From: Picochlorum sp. 'celeri'
Lineage: Eukaryota > Chlorophyta > Trebouxiophyceae
Assembly (NCBI GenBank): GCA_010909725.1
Contig: JAACMV010000021.1
Coordinates: 893,469 to 957,468 of the forward strand
Length of the DNA: 64,000 nt
Direction: 5' to 3'
The translations under genes and the position numbers were made by a program. The notes under the pieces were generated by a model. That model was not told where the DNA came from, did not search any database, and saw only the letters and a list, made by a program, of their open reading frames with translations. This document shows positions 1 through 9,812 of the stretch, one piece after another (within the stretch, counting starts at the first letter, position 1; each line of letters starts with the position of its first letter).

Positions 1-1679
1 GCAGGACAAATCATTCCCCATTGTGAATTATGAAGCTGTCTTGGCTTTGCTAACTTTCCCTCTCTACCTATAGGAGAATTTATTCTTCTTAGATGGCTTA
101 GCGTTGAGGCATACGTCAATCTGTTGAGCACCTGTGACACTCCTGGCCTCATTTCTCCCACGCCCATCACACCCCAGTTGCCAGTAGCCAAAGAGTATTT
201 TAAACCTCGAGTAATCGTGTCCTTGTTTATCGCAGCCGTCACATTTATATCTTTCCCTTTATCGACACATCGCTGGGCATAGCTGCGTGCATCTCTGGTT
301 AATTTTCTGTAGAGTCCTCTGAAAAGACCAGCCAAGAGTGGTCCACCGAGGTCAAGCCTCTTATTGGCATAATGATCCCTGTCATCCTCTTCGCGCCTCC
401 CAAGAGCGACCAAAAGAAGTCTGTGAATCACATATCCAAAGAAGTACGCCTTCTTCGTCTCACTAGCAGGGCCAGAACCCAGGTGGGGCAAAAGCTCCTT
501 CTGCAACAAATCTCGTGCATAGGCTATTCTCTTGTCCTTGGTTGCTCCCACCACCGACCCTCTCTTGCCAATAAAATCCAACGCAACTTCCTGACTTTGA
601 ATAGGAATGGCTTCTTCAATAGAAGGCCTCAACGCATCCAGCATGGCTGTATCGTTAAAGTCATAGACAATATGTTGCAGAATATCTCTATCAGAAACCA
701 ATCCCAGAGCCCTAAAGACAATAAAGATTGGGATGTCGGACCTAATGTATGGCAGCGTTGCCCTCAGGCACTGTCCATTTGTACGTTTTGCACCTTTTCG
801 AGAGAGCATTTTCACCGACATGGTTGAGACAGCATGTGTGCTGTTCTCCCTTGTACTCCTGCACTCTGCAGCAAACGAGTACTTTGAGGGTTGACTCTTT
901 TTGAACACAAAAACCTGGTTATTCGCCATTCTTTCTTGTGCAATCAACACCTTCTCGGATCCGTTAATAACAAAGTATCCTCCTTGGTCAAAGGGGCATT
1001 CTCCAAGATCACACAATTCTCTATCAGATCGATCTGCCAAATTGCAGTAGTCTGACCGCAACATGATTGGAATATCTCCCAAAAAGACCTTTTCATGAAG
1101 CACCACATCTTCATCTATTATCTCAGGCTCCTCTCCCAACTCAACAACCTTTTTACGGATATCTCGCTTTTCTAGATCCACGTACAGTGGGGCACTGTAG
1201 GTCAAGTTTCTGAGCCTCGCCTCTTTTGGAAACAAAACCACAGTCTCTCCATCTGGCTCCACAAATATAGGCTTGGATAAGAAAATCTGACCAAACTTTA
1301 ACTGCACCTCTCTTTCTTCATCCTCATCCATATCTTGCCCAGGCTGATGCTGGTTTTGCGGAATCACTGTGATTGTTGAGTTCTCATCCACAATCTCCTG
1401 AAGACTCGTATTGATAAATTCGTTGAAAGAATCCAGCTGCTGCCTCACCAGTCCTTTATCCTCAAAATACGAACTGATCACCGCCCTATAAACGACAATA
1501 CGTGTCAGTAACAAATCAAATCACAACCATTATTATTCGATCCTCGTCCTAGTGCTCAAGAGTTGCACGAGCACAGTGAAATTCAACTTAACGCACCATG
1601 CATCGTTCTCGTCAATCTCCTCTTCTAAATCCACATCCATAATATCCACATCGTCATCATACTCTCCCTGTCGACCCAT
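1..1679 (-). CDS. RPB2: RNA polymerase II second-largest subunit RPB2 (N-terminal part, cut by window edge)
   Basis: Catalytic-core subunit of nuclear RNA polymerase II. About 522 N-terminal residues are visible and the gene runs off the left edge. Exon 1 is 1597-1679, the intron 1486-1596 (111 nt, GT-AG, phase 2), and exon 2 starts at 1485. The start [10 protein letters not shown] opens an acidic leader. The splice joins it to [17 protein letters not shown], the typical RPB2 protrusion start. Further conserved blocks are [19 protein letters not shown], the lobe segment, [14 protein letters not shown] and the fork-region string around [24 protein letters not shown]. The frame stays open throughout exon 2. 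The neighbouring gene is divergent. The assignment rests on motif recognition and is strong; RPA2 or RPC2 are less likely because of the DAWAVISSYF start. Confidence 0.95.
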
Positions 1680-2199
1680 CCTGACGGAACCAGCGCAGAA
1701 AACAAAAAAATAATCAACTGATGGATGAACTTTGTCTTTTCACCCTTCGAGACAAACGCACGCTGTTTCCCTTTGAACAAAATACCAAATATATACTTTC
1801 AAAGCCAATATCACGCCGGAATCAAGGAACGGTCTCCTTCCAGTGAAAGGAAAAAGCCCGCCGCTTCGAAATCCTCGGTGAAATCCCTTCGCTCCGGCGA
1901 CCAAGGACTGTAAACGAGATATCTGTTCTAGAAAATAAATATAATTGATTTAAAAGTGCCAATTCCTTCCGAGATGGAGTAGAATCCATGTACCAGCAAA
2001 GCTGCCCGAAATATTTTGTCCCATTTAAAGAGCCAGGCCAGGCATCGTTCGTCGGCATGAATACACATGCAGGACATCCTCTGGGTTGCAAATATCATGA
2101 AATACGCTGATTGGCGTTTCAGAATACTGATCCTCTTGTCTGATGCGGATCTATTGATGATTTGCAGTTGAATTGTGCTGTAGGTGTTTCCTAAACAGC
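1680..2199. other. Divergent intergenic region RPB2 / FMO
   Basis: Promoter space shared by RPB2 (minus) and the monooxygenase (plus). A stretch at about 1810-1910 is clearly richer in G+C than its AT-rich flanks and holds a short open frame ending at 1913, but nothing ties it to a protein. No RNA gene recognised. Confidence 0.4.
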
Positions 2200-3786
2200 A
2201 TGGTGCGAGGTTTTTCAATTGGAACCGGCATCCATGCGTATTTGTGTGTTTCAAATTCATCGAAACAAAACATATCTGTGATCGGTGGACTATATCGAAG
2301 CAGAAGGATGACAACAGAGACTCCAAGAACATGTAGTAGTGGGAAGAAGGCTTGCCTAGCCTACTCTCATGGTCATAGTGCCACGAATGGATCAAAAGAA
2401 CAGGACGGTCACATGTTTGGGAGCAAAAAGATTGCAATTATTGGTGCTGGGGCTGCTGGTTTGATTTCTGCGAAAGAATTAACCCAGATGGGGCATGCAG
2501 TGACTGTCTTTGAGCAGACAGAGTCGATTGGGGGAGTGTGGGCATACACTGATGAGGTGGAAGACGATCTGCTGGGTGTGCAATCAAGGAGGAAGAAAGT
2601 TCATGGGAGTATGTATAAATACTTGAGGACGAATCTTCCTCGAGAAGTGATGGGTGTGGCAGATTTTCCATTTGATGACAAGTTTCCAGGGTCAGAAGAT
2701 CCACGGCAGTATTGTTCCCACGAAGAGGTGTTTCGTTATCTCAAGGCGTATGCGACACATTTTGATGTACTCAAATATGTACGGTTTTCGTCTTGCATTC
2801 AGCATGTGACACGACGAGGTACAGGCTGGCGAGTCTCTGTGACAAATAATAATAGCGAGGAGCATGCATATGAGGAACATGTCGATGCTCTCGTCATTTG
2901 TAATGGGCACTATTCTGAACCTAGAGTTCCAGAATGGCCTGGACAGGATGTTTTTCCAGGTCTCCAAATGCATAGCCACAACTACAGAGATCCCAGTGGG
3001 TTTGTGAACAAGAGGGTTGTAATTGTTGGGGCAGCATTCAGTGGCAGTGATATTTCGCAAGAAATTTTAGAACATGGAGCGGAAAAAGTCTACTTGTCAG
3101 CTCGCTCATGGGAAGACTTGGCACAGGGACACATGGTAGAGGGATCAAAAGAAGTGCACCGAGTGCCAAACATTAAAGAGCTTGGCAAGGACGGCTCAGT
3201 GACATTTGTGGACGGAACAGTCGTTGACAACATAGATATCGTCATGTATGCCACTGGATATAAATACAATTTCCCGTTCATGGCTGGGATTGATGGGGCT
3301 CCATGCGTAGAGGATAACAGGGTGTACCCTTGTTTTCAGCATGTCTTCCCGCCTACATTGGCCCCCTGGGTATCATTCGTAGGCCTCCCATGGAAGGTCG
3401 TCCCATTTCCGCAGTTTCAACTACAATCAAGATGGATTGGAGCATGCCTGAATGGTGCTGCTCAATTGCCCACCCCAGAGGCCATGCAGGAGCATGTTGA
3501 TGCATGGTGCGATGAGTTGGACAAGAACGGTATCGAAAAGAGATACACACATAGAATGAATCCAGATTCTCAAGGAGAATACAATAACTGGCTCGCCTCA
3601 CAAGTAAACAAAAATGATATAGGGTGGCCAGAATGGAGAAGGGTACTCTACCTTGTCTCTGGTATGAACAGACGAACCAATGGCCTAGACTTTCGAGAGT
3701 ACAATCTTGAAGATTTGGGCGCACAGCACGCCCTGCAAGAGTTTCGTAGAGAAGCTGCGGAGCTGCGAAAGCATATACATGTCTAA
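2200..3786 (+). CDS. Flavin-containing monooxygenase (plant FMO GS-OX-like)
   Basis: FAD- and NADPH-dependent monooxygenase of 528 residues, expected to oxygenate soft nucleophiles (S or N). The FAD Rossmann motif GAGAAG is at about residues 82-87 in KKIAIIGAGAAGL. The FMO identifying region follows near 240-260 (FPGLQMHSHNYR). The NADPH site RVVIVGAAFSGSDIS resembles the plant GS-OX form. The first ATG of the frame is at 2200. The 70-odd residues before the FAD motif are Ser/Arg-rich and could be a targeting presequence, or the protein could start at a later Met (residues 37 or 72). There are no introns. It ends 22 bp from the convergent oxygenase gene. The substrate cannot be inferred. Confidence 0.88.
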   Translation: MVRGFSIGTGIHAYLCVSNSSKQNISVIGGLYRSRRMTTETPRTCSSGKKACLAYSHGHSATNGSKEQDGHMFGSKKIAIIGAGAAGLISAKELTQMGHAVTVFEQTESIGGVWAYTDEVEDDLLGVQSRRKKVHGSMYKYLRTNLPREVMGVADFPFDDKFPGSEDPRQYCSHEEVFRYLKAYATHFDVLKYVRFSSCIQHVTRRGTGWRVSVTNNNSEEHAYEEHVDALVICNGHYSEPRVPEWPGQDVFPGLQMHSHNYRDPSGFVNKRVVIVGAAFSGSDISQEILEHGAEKVYLSARSWEDLAQGHMVEGSKEVHRVPNIKELGKDGSVTFVDGTVVDNIDIVMYATGYKYNFPFMAGIDGAPCVEDNRVYPCFQHVFPPTLAPWVSFVGLPWKVVPFPQFQLQSRWIGACLNGAAQLPTPEAMQEHVDAWCDELDKNGIEKRYTHRMNPDSQGEYNNWLASQVNKNDIGWPEWRRVLYLVSGMNRRTNGLDFREYNLEDLGAQHALQEFRREAAELRKHIHV

Positions 3787-3808
3787 ATACATTCATAATA
3801 AATAAGGT

Positions 3809-4759
3809 TCATTCAATCATCGAGTGTTGGTATTCCCGGCTCACCAGAGCACCATCAACAAATGGAGCATCCTCATTCTTCATCGACGAAGATAAGGGGA
3901 TCATAACGATACCACTATGCCGCATGAGCACAACAGGTCGGGATTTTTCTTTCCACACATCTTCTGCATCGAGTATCCCATGTGATTGCAAAAACGAACC
4001 AATCATAAAAGGCTCATTCCCAAGCAGATACCGTGGTGTCACAGTCAACTCCAAAATACCCTCTCGTCGACCCCGTGGCTCTCCTCCATCCACCATCACA
4101 ATACTCTTCATATCATCTTTGCTATCAGGACATCGATGCACCTCTTCCGGCCTCTTCCTCCACCAATTCACCAGAAACACCACTCTCACATCATCTTCAT
4201 CCTTTGTATTCGTATCCAAAACACCGTGCCCACATCGCCCATCAAAAATACAATATCTATTCTCTTTCGGAAACACCATTGTGCTACATGTCGGAAAATC
4301 TTTAGGTAGAATGCACTTTTCAATCTCATCATAATGCTCATTTGTCACAATCGTTGGACTCTGCAATGCCTTGCTCCCACTCAGATACAACACCGACGAA
4401 TAAATAGGGTTCACCATCTCTCTCCTATGCTTCATTGCATACTCATCCTTGTCTAAATGAAACGCAAGACCACGCCCACCACTGTACACCTGCGCCCAGT
4501 ACTCTGCCCCCTCCCACTCCCCCACCTGTCCCTCTCCTCCTTCCTCTGAAAGATGCTCCCTCACCACATCATACAACTGCCTCACAATCCATTCACCTCC
4601 AGACCGTGGAACAGATTCATCCTCAGACTCAATCACGTCCCGAGGAACCCAGTAATTTGGTTTTGACTCGAGTTGCATGGCAACATTTTTTGCCCATGCC
4701 ACATTCTCACTACACCGCAATCCATCCTTGTACACAATCGTCTTCCTCAGAGAAGACAT
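3809..4759 (-). CDS. Putative 2-oxoglutarate/Fe(II)-dependent oxygenase
   Basis: A 316-residue protein with the facial triad expected of a double-stranded beta-helix dioxygenase: H101-x-D103 in AFHLDKDE, H178 in GRCGHGVLD, and R192 in DVRVVFLVNWW as the likely 2OG-binding Arg. The preceding YWAQVYSGGRGLAFHLD and the hydrophobic strands NPIYSSVLYLSG fit the fold. I do not recognise a named subfamily. There is no signal peptide or membrane segment. The single exon starts at an ATG. The gene is convergent with the FMO gene and divergent from the next. Fold inference moderate; function unknown. Confidence 0.6.
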   Translation of the reverse strand: MSSLRKTIVYKDGLRCSENVAWAKNVAMQLESKPNYWVPRDVIESEDESVPRSGGEWIVRQLYDVVREHLSEEGGEGQVGEWEGAEYWAQVYSGGRGLAFHLDKDEYAMKHRREMVNPIYSSVLYLSGSKALQSPTIVTNEHYDEIEKCILPKDFPTCSTMVFPKENRYCIFDGRCGHGVLDTNTKDEDDVRVVFLVNWWRKRPEEVHRCPDSKDDMKSIVMVDGGEPRGRREGILELTVTPRYLLGNEPFMIGSFLQSHGILDAEDVWKEKSRPVVLMRHSGIVMIPLSSSMKNEDAPFVDGALVSREYQHSMIE

Positions 4760-4793
4760 TGCTGTGTTTATATTTTGTGAATAGGATTGTTGT

Positions 4794-4813
4794 TGAACTG
4801 GTAATTCAGTTCA
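4794..4813. repeat. Inverted repeat in divergent promoter
   Basis: TGAACTG and CAGTTCA (7-bp perfect arms) separated by 6 bp, 35 bp upstream of the minus-strand oxygenase start and 190 bp upstream of the plus-strand membrane-protein gene. Confidence 0.6.
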
Positions 4814-5001
4814 TCTGCAGATGTACAAGGGAGGCCATCAACTTTTTTATAGTATTTATTAAGCAATTCAGGCGCCTTTCAAAGGTAGATAAGTTCTTCG
4901 TACTCTGAGTCGCCTGCTGTCGTTTCAGCACCAGATCTAGCAACGGACTGTTTTCTTAATTCAAATAGTTTGTACTACTGAATCCGAATGCAGCCCATGT
5001 C

Positions 5002-5994
5002 ATGGAATCCGATTCAGAGTCAAATTCTAATGTAAGATCCATGCTCGATCACGCTGGACGAATGTTTAATGACGCCGCTGATCAATTACATACGCCAGAA
5101 AAGGAAGCACGGAACAGTATTAGTTCTTCGAGTCGAAAGATGAGCGATGCAGGGAGGAGTACTGGGAAGACGGTGTCTTCCCAGCAGAGGAGGGAGGCAG
5201 AAGAGTTTCCATGGAGCCATGATGTATATTCTCTTGGGAAAGCGTCCTCGTCGCGACCAAAGAGCACATCTGTGCGTCATACCAGAGGGTTTTGGCATCT
5301 GTTGATGACGTTGATTGTTGGGGTGCTCTATGGGGTGGTGATTGCAAGCAGCGGGTGTATGATGGTGGCCCATGTTGGGTTGATGGAGCGAGTCGTCCCT
5401 CCGCACGGCTGGGAACGTTTCTCGAAAGCTGTGGATATGTACAGAGTGCATGTGGAGCCAGTCTTGGAGGAATACGTGGTCCCGTATGCCAAAGTTGCTC
5501 ATGATGAGGTGTGCACTCATCGCGTGAATCCATACATTGTGAGGGTCCGGGACGTGACTGTGTCATCGTTCAAAGAGGTCACGTCTGTTGCGAAGAAATT
5601 CCTTGCTGATATCAAGGAGAAGATGCGCGACACTGTGCCCTCTTCTACCTTGCCTTCTCCTTCTTCTTCTTCCTTGGTGGCACTTGTTCCCTCGGATGGG
5701 AAGAAGAAGCCATCAAGAAGCGATCTGCTGCACTTCATTCAGAACAAGTTTGCGAGAATTGGCCAAAACATGGTATTCTGGGGCCGCCCAATGCGAACAG
5801 AAGACACGTCTCCAGACCCCATTGCCAAGTTTTTGCAGCAGCATGTCATCCCTCAGTCAGTGATGAATGTGACGCCATCATGGGTTTTGTACAGTATTAT
5901 ACAGCCGTTGGCTGTGTTTCTCAGTACAGTTGGAGGTCTCTCCCTCGCTATGATGGTCCTTGCCGTCGTGATGAAGAAAACTGAACAAGACTGA
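5002..5994 (+). CDS. Hypothetical two-span membrane protein
   Basis: A 330-residue protein of unknown family. Residues 1-95 are polar and Ser/Lys-rich. A hydrophobic segment follows at about 97-120 (FWHLLMTLIVGVLYGVVIASS), then a 170-residue middle part with amphipathic helices and a Ser-rich linker (PSPSSSS). A second hydrophobic segment lies near the C-terminus (about 297-325), ending with a Lys-rich KKTEQD tail. The topology suggests both ends on the same side with a long loop between. No cleavable signal is seen. Single exon with an ATG start. An endoplasmic-reticulum or organelle outer-membrane role is possible but unsupported. Confidence 0.55.
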   Translation: MESDSESNSNVRSMLDHAGRMFNDAADQLHTPEKEARNSISSSSRKMSDAGRSTGKTVSSQQRREAEEFPWSHDVYSLGKASSSRPKSTSVRHTRGFWHLLMTLIVGVLYGVVIASSGCMMVAHVGLMERVVPPHGWERFSKAVDMYRVHVEPVLEEYVVPYAKVAHDEVCTHRVNPYIVRVRDVTVSSFKEVTSVAKKFLADIKEKMRDTVPSSTLPSPSSSSLVALVPSDGKKKPSRSDLLHFIQNKFARIGQNMVFWGRPMRTEDTSPDPIAKFLQQHVIPQSVMNVTPSWVLYSIIQPLAVFLSTVGGLSLAMMVLAVVMKKTEQD

Positions 5995-6748
5995 TTTGTT
6001 TTTTCATGAATTTTGAATTGACCTGTATTGAACATAACTTGGTTACCAACATATCTCTATACTGTGATCAAAAACACAATGGATACGTGTGTCGAGAAAG
6101 AAATCGCCAGCATGACATATGAATGAATACAAAAAGGAGGCCTCAGTTGAAGAAATTCAACCAAATACTTACGAGCTTCATCATAGAGATTCTCCAGAAG
6201 CGCGGGTAGTTTTCTCATCATTGACTCTCCTATACATACTCTCAACACATCGTCAACATACCTGCTCATGTGTTTCGGTATCTCAATAGCATCGCAGACG
6301 CATGTCATGTGGCATGCAGGGAAAGAAAAAAAGCAGCAGGAAGATCGTTTCAAGCATCTAGAGAAAAAGGACCCAATAAATAAGTAGTCTCTGTGTAAAA
6401 AAGGAATACATAATAGATAATGTAATGAAAATCCCGACGCATTGAGCAAAGATGAGCAGTCTTGGGTGTGTTTACAAAGTGTTTAATCAAGGAGTCCGTC
6501 GAGATCAGTTGTCTTGTTCTTCATCAGTCATGCGCTGTGGCACACCCCAAAATCACACCGTTCCATCTTCAAAGTATTTTTTAACCATTCTGCGCATTTC
6601 TCTAGACTCAGTAGGCATACGGGTGCTGTTCTGACGGTTGGATCAGAACAAGGACAGGTGGACAGGAACAAACACACATGTTCATGTAGATGGCCCATCT
6701 AGGCATCGTATCCACTTTTACAGATACACTATATTAAAATAAGGCAGC
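5995..6748. other. Intergenic region with possible small minus-strand split gene and a promoter palindrome
   Basis: No long ORF. On the minus strand an exon-like piece (about 6171-6270) reads MSRYVDDVLRVCIGE...LLENLYDEA and meets a good donor, gtaagtatt. A second exon-like piece near 6550-6612 reads MPTESREMRRMVKKYFEDG. I cannot join them convincingly or name them. Just upstream of GCP3 there is a 15-bp palindrome (6687-6701, 7-bp arms TAGATGG/CCATCTA around one base) and an AT-rich box near 6729-6740 that could be a TATA element. Confidence 0.3.
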
Positions 6749-8866
6749 ATGGGTGCTCAGCATCCACCAGCGGCAGTTGTTCCTGAACTGTTGTTGGTTC
6801 GTGACTGTTTGCACTGTTGTCAGGGAGGCCAAGGGGGTCGGTATGTTCAATACAGTGGTGGAGAGGCAGTGCCATATGATGTGGTGGAAGAGTATAGGGA
6901 GGATGTGGAGGGAGGGACGAAGAGAGATAGTGTTGTGCCTCTTTCTCAGAGGCAGTTGATATGGAAAATTACAAAGGTTGGTGGGCTTGTGCGGCGGATT
7001 ACAGAGTGTCTCAACGGAGAGCAGAAGAAGGATAGCATTGTGCATGACGCTATTCGTTCTGCGTGTCACAAGGAGATTCGATCGTGTTACAGGGTGATTG
7101 CTGTTCTGGAGGGCCAGTCCCATGGTGTGGGGAAAGGAGAGGGATCTCAGGCATTGACGCTTCGGAGGACTCTTGTGTGGTTGGATGAGACGCGACAGAG
7201 ATTGGAGATTGTAGCGTCGTGTCTTGATGCGGTGCAGACTGTTGGTGGAGGGGAGGCTTTGAATGTGTTGTATTCCTTGTCACAGCATGGGGATTCGTTT
7301 GTGGTTCAGACGATTGCTTCATTGCTGGATGCTGCGAGTGCGCCGTACTTTATGCAATTAGAACAATGGATTACACACGGTGTAATCCCAGGTGTTGCGA
7401 ATCTGCACCAGCTTGGTAGAGGGCAGATGATGTCAAGTAGAGGTGTCAAGGATATCATGCCTGGGCAGCGCAGCGGTGAGTTTATGATTACAAAGCTGAG
7501 GACTCCAAAAGATCATCCGTACGATGATTGGAAGGATGGATTCACGCTCGATAAAGCTGCTCAGCCATCGTGTATGCGTGGGCCTATGGCGAATGATATA
7601 CTCAGCGTTGGGAAGCAAGCGTATTTTTTGAGAAAGTATTGTGATGATGAGCAGGAGTGGAATGACGCTGTTGTACAATTACAACATGCTGGGCAGTTAA
7701 CTCGCGTAGGTTCAGACTTTAGTGCGGAGCAGAGAATGTCTATTCTGTCACAGCTCATTGAAGAGTCAAAGCAGGTCATGGGGGAAAAATTGTTGCATGT
7801 CATACGGGAGAAGGAGCACATGTTTGAGCATTTGGAGAACATTAAACGATATGTATTGCTTTCAAAAGGAGATTTTGTGAGAATATTTATCGATTTAGCG
7901 GATGAAGATTTGTCTGTGCCAGTAGAGTCATACAGTGAGTATACATTGCAGGGCCATGTGGAGAAGGCTTTGCAGACGTGCGGTGCTGTGGATATTGGTG
8001 ATAGAGGGTTGCTGGATAATATCAAGGTTCAGAGAGTTCAAGAACATCAATATACAGCGGCGACGGATATCGGGTGGAATGTCTTTGGACTTGGATATGC
8101 CCTTGCACGAGAGGATTCTCCAGCAGCAGTTCTCTTGGACCCAGCATCGATGAACACGTATGGGGAAATTTCTAGCATATTGTGGTCTATGAAGAGAGCG
8201 GAACATATATCTGGACTAACCTGGCATCGTTTAGATGCCATAGCGCGTGATTTAAATAGATTGCGGTCCATGGAGAGAGAGTATGGAATCGATGCAGCAT
8301 CTATTGTGGGTGCTGTTCCTCTGCTGATGAGGTATTTGCATGCGCTGCGGGCGGAAATATCTCAATTTGTGAATACACTGCAATCTCATATTGTGTATCG
8401 CGTTATTGAGCCTGCCTGGAAGAAAATGCTGTCCGACATGATGGTAGCAAAGGATTTAGATGGACTCTTAGAGTCCCATGCTGCTGCGCTCAAGAAAATC
8501 TCAAAGGGGACGTTTACAGATAGAAAGAAGACGAAAAGCGTCACTTCTGACTCGAATGAAAGTCGAGCGACTCTGAGAGCGGCTCTTGGTGCCGCCATGG
8601 ATGTGCACATTCCGGTGGAAAATTTATCAGCCACAGTCGGAGATACTGTTGATGCACATTGCAGACACCTTGCAAAAGTCAGAGAGAGCGAACGCCTTGG
8701 CATATGGAATGAAGATGAAATTCGACAGTCTCCTCCTTCAATATCAGAGGAAACAGTAGAAGAAATCAAGAGAAGCGCAGTCCAGCTGTATGGTATATTC
8801 TCCAGGCATAGAGATATGTTCTTTGCAAACCTGCCATCATCGATGAGAGAAAACATCTGTCGATGA
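6749..8866 (+). CDS. Gamma-tubulin complex component 3 (GCP3/Spc98-like)
   Basis: A 705-residue protein of the GCP family, a structural part of the gamma-tubulin small complex that nucleates microtubules. The N-terminal block LLVRDCLHCCQGGQGGRYVQYS matches the GCP3 start of the GRIP1 region. Other family landmarks are the helix FVVQTIASLLDAASAPYFMQLEQWI and the stretch NDILSVGKQAYFLRKYCDD, the counterpart of the ILxTGKSxNFLR motif. The C-terminal GRIP2 part (about 370-690) is helical and carries the predicted gamma-tubulin-binding region. The single exon starts at an ATG. It is shorter than animal GCP3 because the variable N-terminal extension is absent. It ends 9 bp from the convergent gene. 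GCP2 is the main alternative. Confidence 0.8.
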   Translation: MGAQHPPAAVVPELLLVRDCLHCCQGGQGGRYVQYSGGEAVPYDVVEEYREDVEGGTKRDSVVPLSQRQLIWKITKVGGLVRRITECLNGEQKKDSIVHDAIRSACHKEIRSCYRVIAVLEGQSHGVGKGEGSQALTLRRTLVWLDETRQRLEIVASCLDAVQTVGGGEALNVLYSLSQHGDSFVVQTIASLLDAASAPYFMQLEQWITHGVIPGVANLHQLGRGQMMSSRGVKDIMPGQRSGEFMITKLRTPKDHPYDDWKDGFTLDKAAQPSCMRGPMANDILSVGKQAYFLRKYCDDEQEWNDAVVQLQHAGQLTRVGSDFSAEQRMSILSQLIEESKQVMGEKLLHVIREKEHMFEHLENIKRYVLLSKGDFVRIFIDLADEDLSVPVESYSEYTLQGHVEKALQTCGAVDIGDRGLLDNIKVQRVQEHQYTAATDIGWNVFGLGYALAREDSPAAVLLDPASMNTYGEISSILWSMKRAEHISGLTWHRLDAIARDLNRLRSMEREYGIDAASIVGAVPLLMRYLHALRAEISQFVNTLQSHIVYRVIEPAWKKMLSDMMVAKDLDGLLESHAAALKKISKGTFTDRKKTKSVTSDSNESRATLRAALGAAMDVHIPVENLSATVGDTVDAHCRHLAKVRESERLGIWNEDEIRQSPPSISEETVEEIKRSAVQLYGIFSRHRDMFFANLPSSMRENICR

Positions 8867-8875
8867 GTTTGTGCC

Positions 8876-9552
8876 CTACATTCGTGACTGCAACTGCTCC
8901 CAATATGAATTATTGCTTGGTAAAGAAAACGCAAAGGATGCGTCATCAGACTTTGTGATTTGGTCAATATGGGGCAAAAGCAAGTGATGGATTGCAATTG
9001 TGTTGTTGTCAATCCACTGGGCTAGCTCTGTTGCCGGTACTGAAGGATCCAGCAATGGTGGTCTCAAGATGGATGCTGCATTCGAATACCACCCAGGATC
9101 CCATGCATTTTCCTGGCCAGTTTCTTCTCGAGGTCTATTCGCGCTCCAATCCCAGTTCAACAACTGAATGAATAATGTAACAAACAAAAGTGTTAGTATG
9201 TGCAAGCTTGCCATGTATCCATGTTTCGTGACGCACCAAGTAGAAACCGTTCCCTTCGTCGTCCCACATAATACATCTCTTGCCGTGTTTTAGACACAGT
9301 GCATCCATATCCATGACCTTATCAATGGCCCACACTGTTTTCCGTGATGTGATGCCTTTGATGATCTTTTCTACACTATTCTGGAGCCTCTTTTTCTTCT
9401 CCTGCCTCTTTCTCACTGTTTCTGGGTCATTCTTTCTGCAATATAATGATTTTTACTCTATTGTTGTACATAAGAGATACGTCGAGTCACGAAATATGTA
9501 AATATGCGTACAAGTCTTTGTATATGTTCTTTACCGGTTGAGTGGCAGACAT
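8876..9552 (-). CDS. Hypothetical small protein, three exons
   Basis: Reconstructed by splicing: exon 1 9535-9552 (MSATQP), exon 2 about 9237-9431, exon 3 8876-9163. The introns are about 103 and 73 nt, GT-AG. Frames agree if exon 2 begins at AAT after a second AG (cagaaag), so the first acceptor is the weak point. The product is about 166 residues. A Lys/Arg-rich start (ETVRKRQEKKKRLQNSVEKI) is followed by ALCLKHGKRCIMWDDEGNGFYL, then a Trp-rich stretch (NWDWSANRPREE) and NAWDPGWYSNAASIL. No family recognised and no membrane segment. Same strand as PEPC, 260 bp downstream of it. Confidence 0.55.
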
Positions 9553-9812
9553 GGGTAGTTTCTTCCTCCAAGAAGGCTTTTATTTTCGCTACGTTCACCC
9601 TAACTCAACGAAACATGCACATAAAGGTGACAGATAACAATATCAAGAATAGTTTTGAATACATGCTCGAGCCCTTGGTCAAACATGTGTGAGTCAAAAC
9701 CTGTTGACCAATAAAATGATTGGTAATTTACAACCTCCAAAAGTCCAATAGGATTACTGAAAATATACATGCGATGCAAAGAAAAAAAACTAGTCTCTAA
9801 AGACAGATGTGT

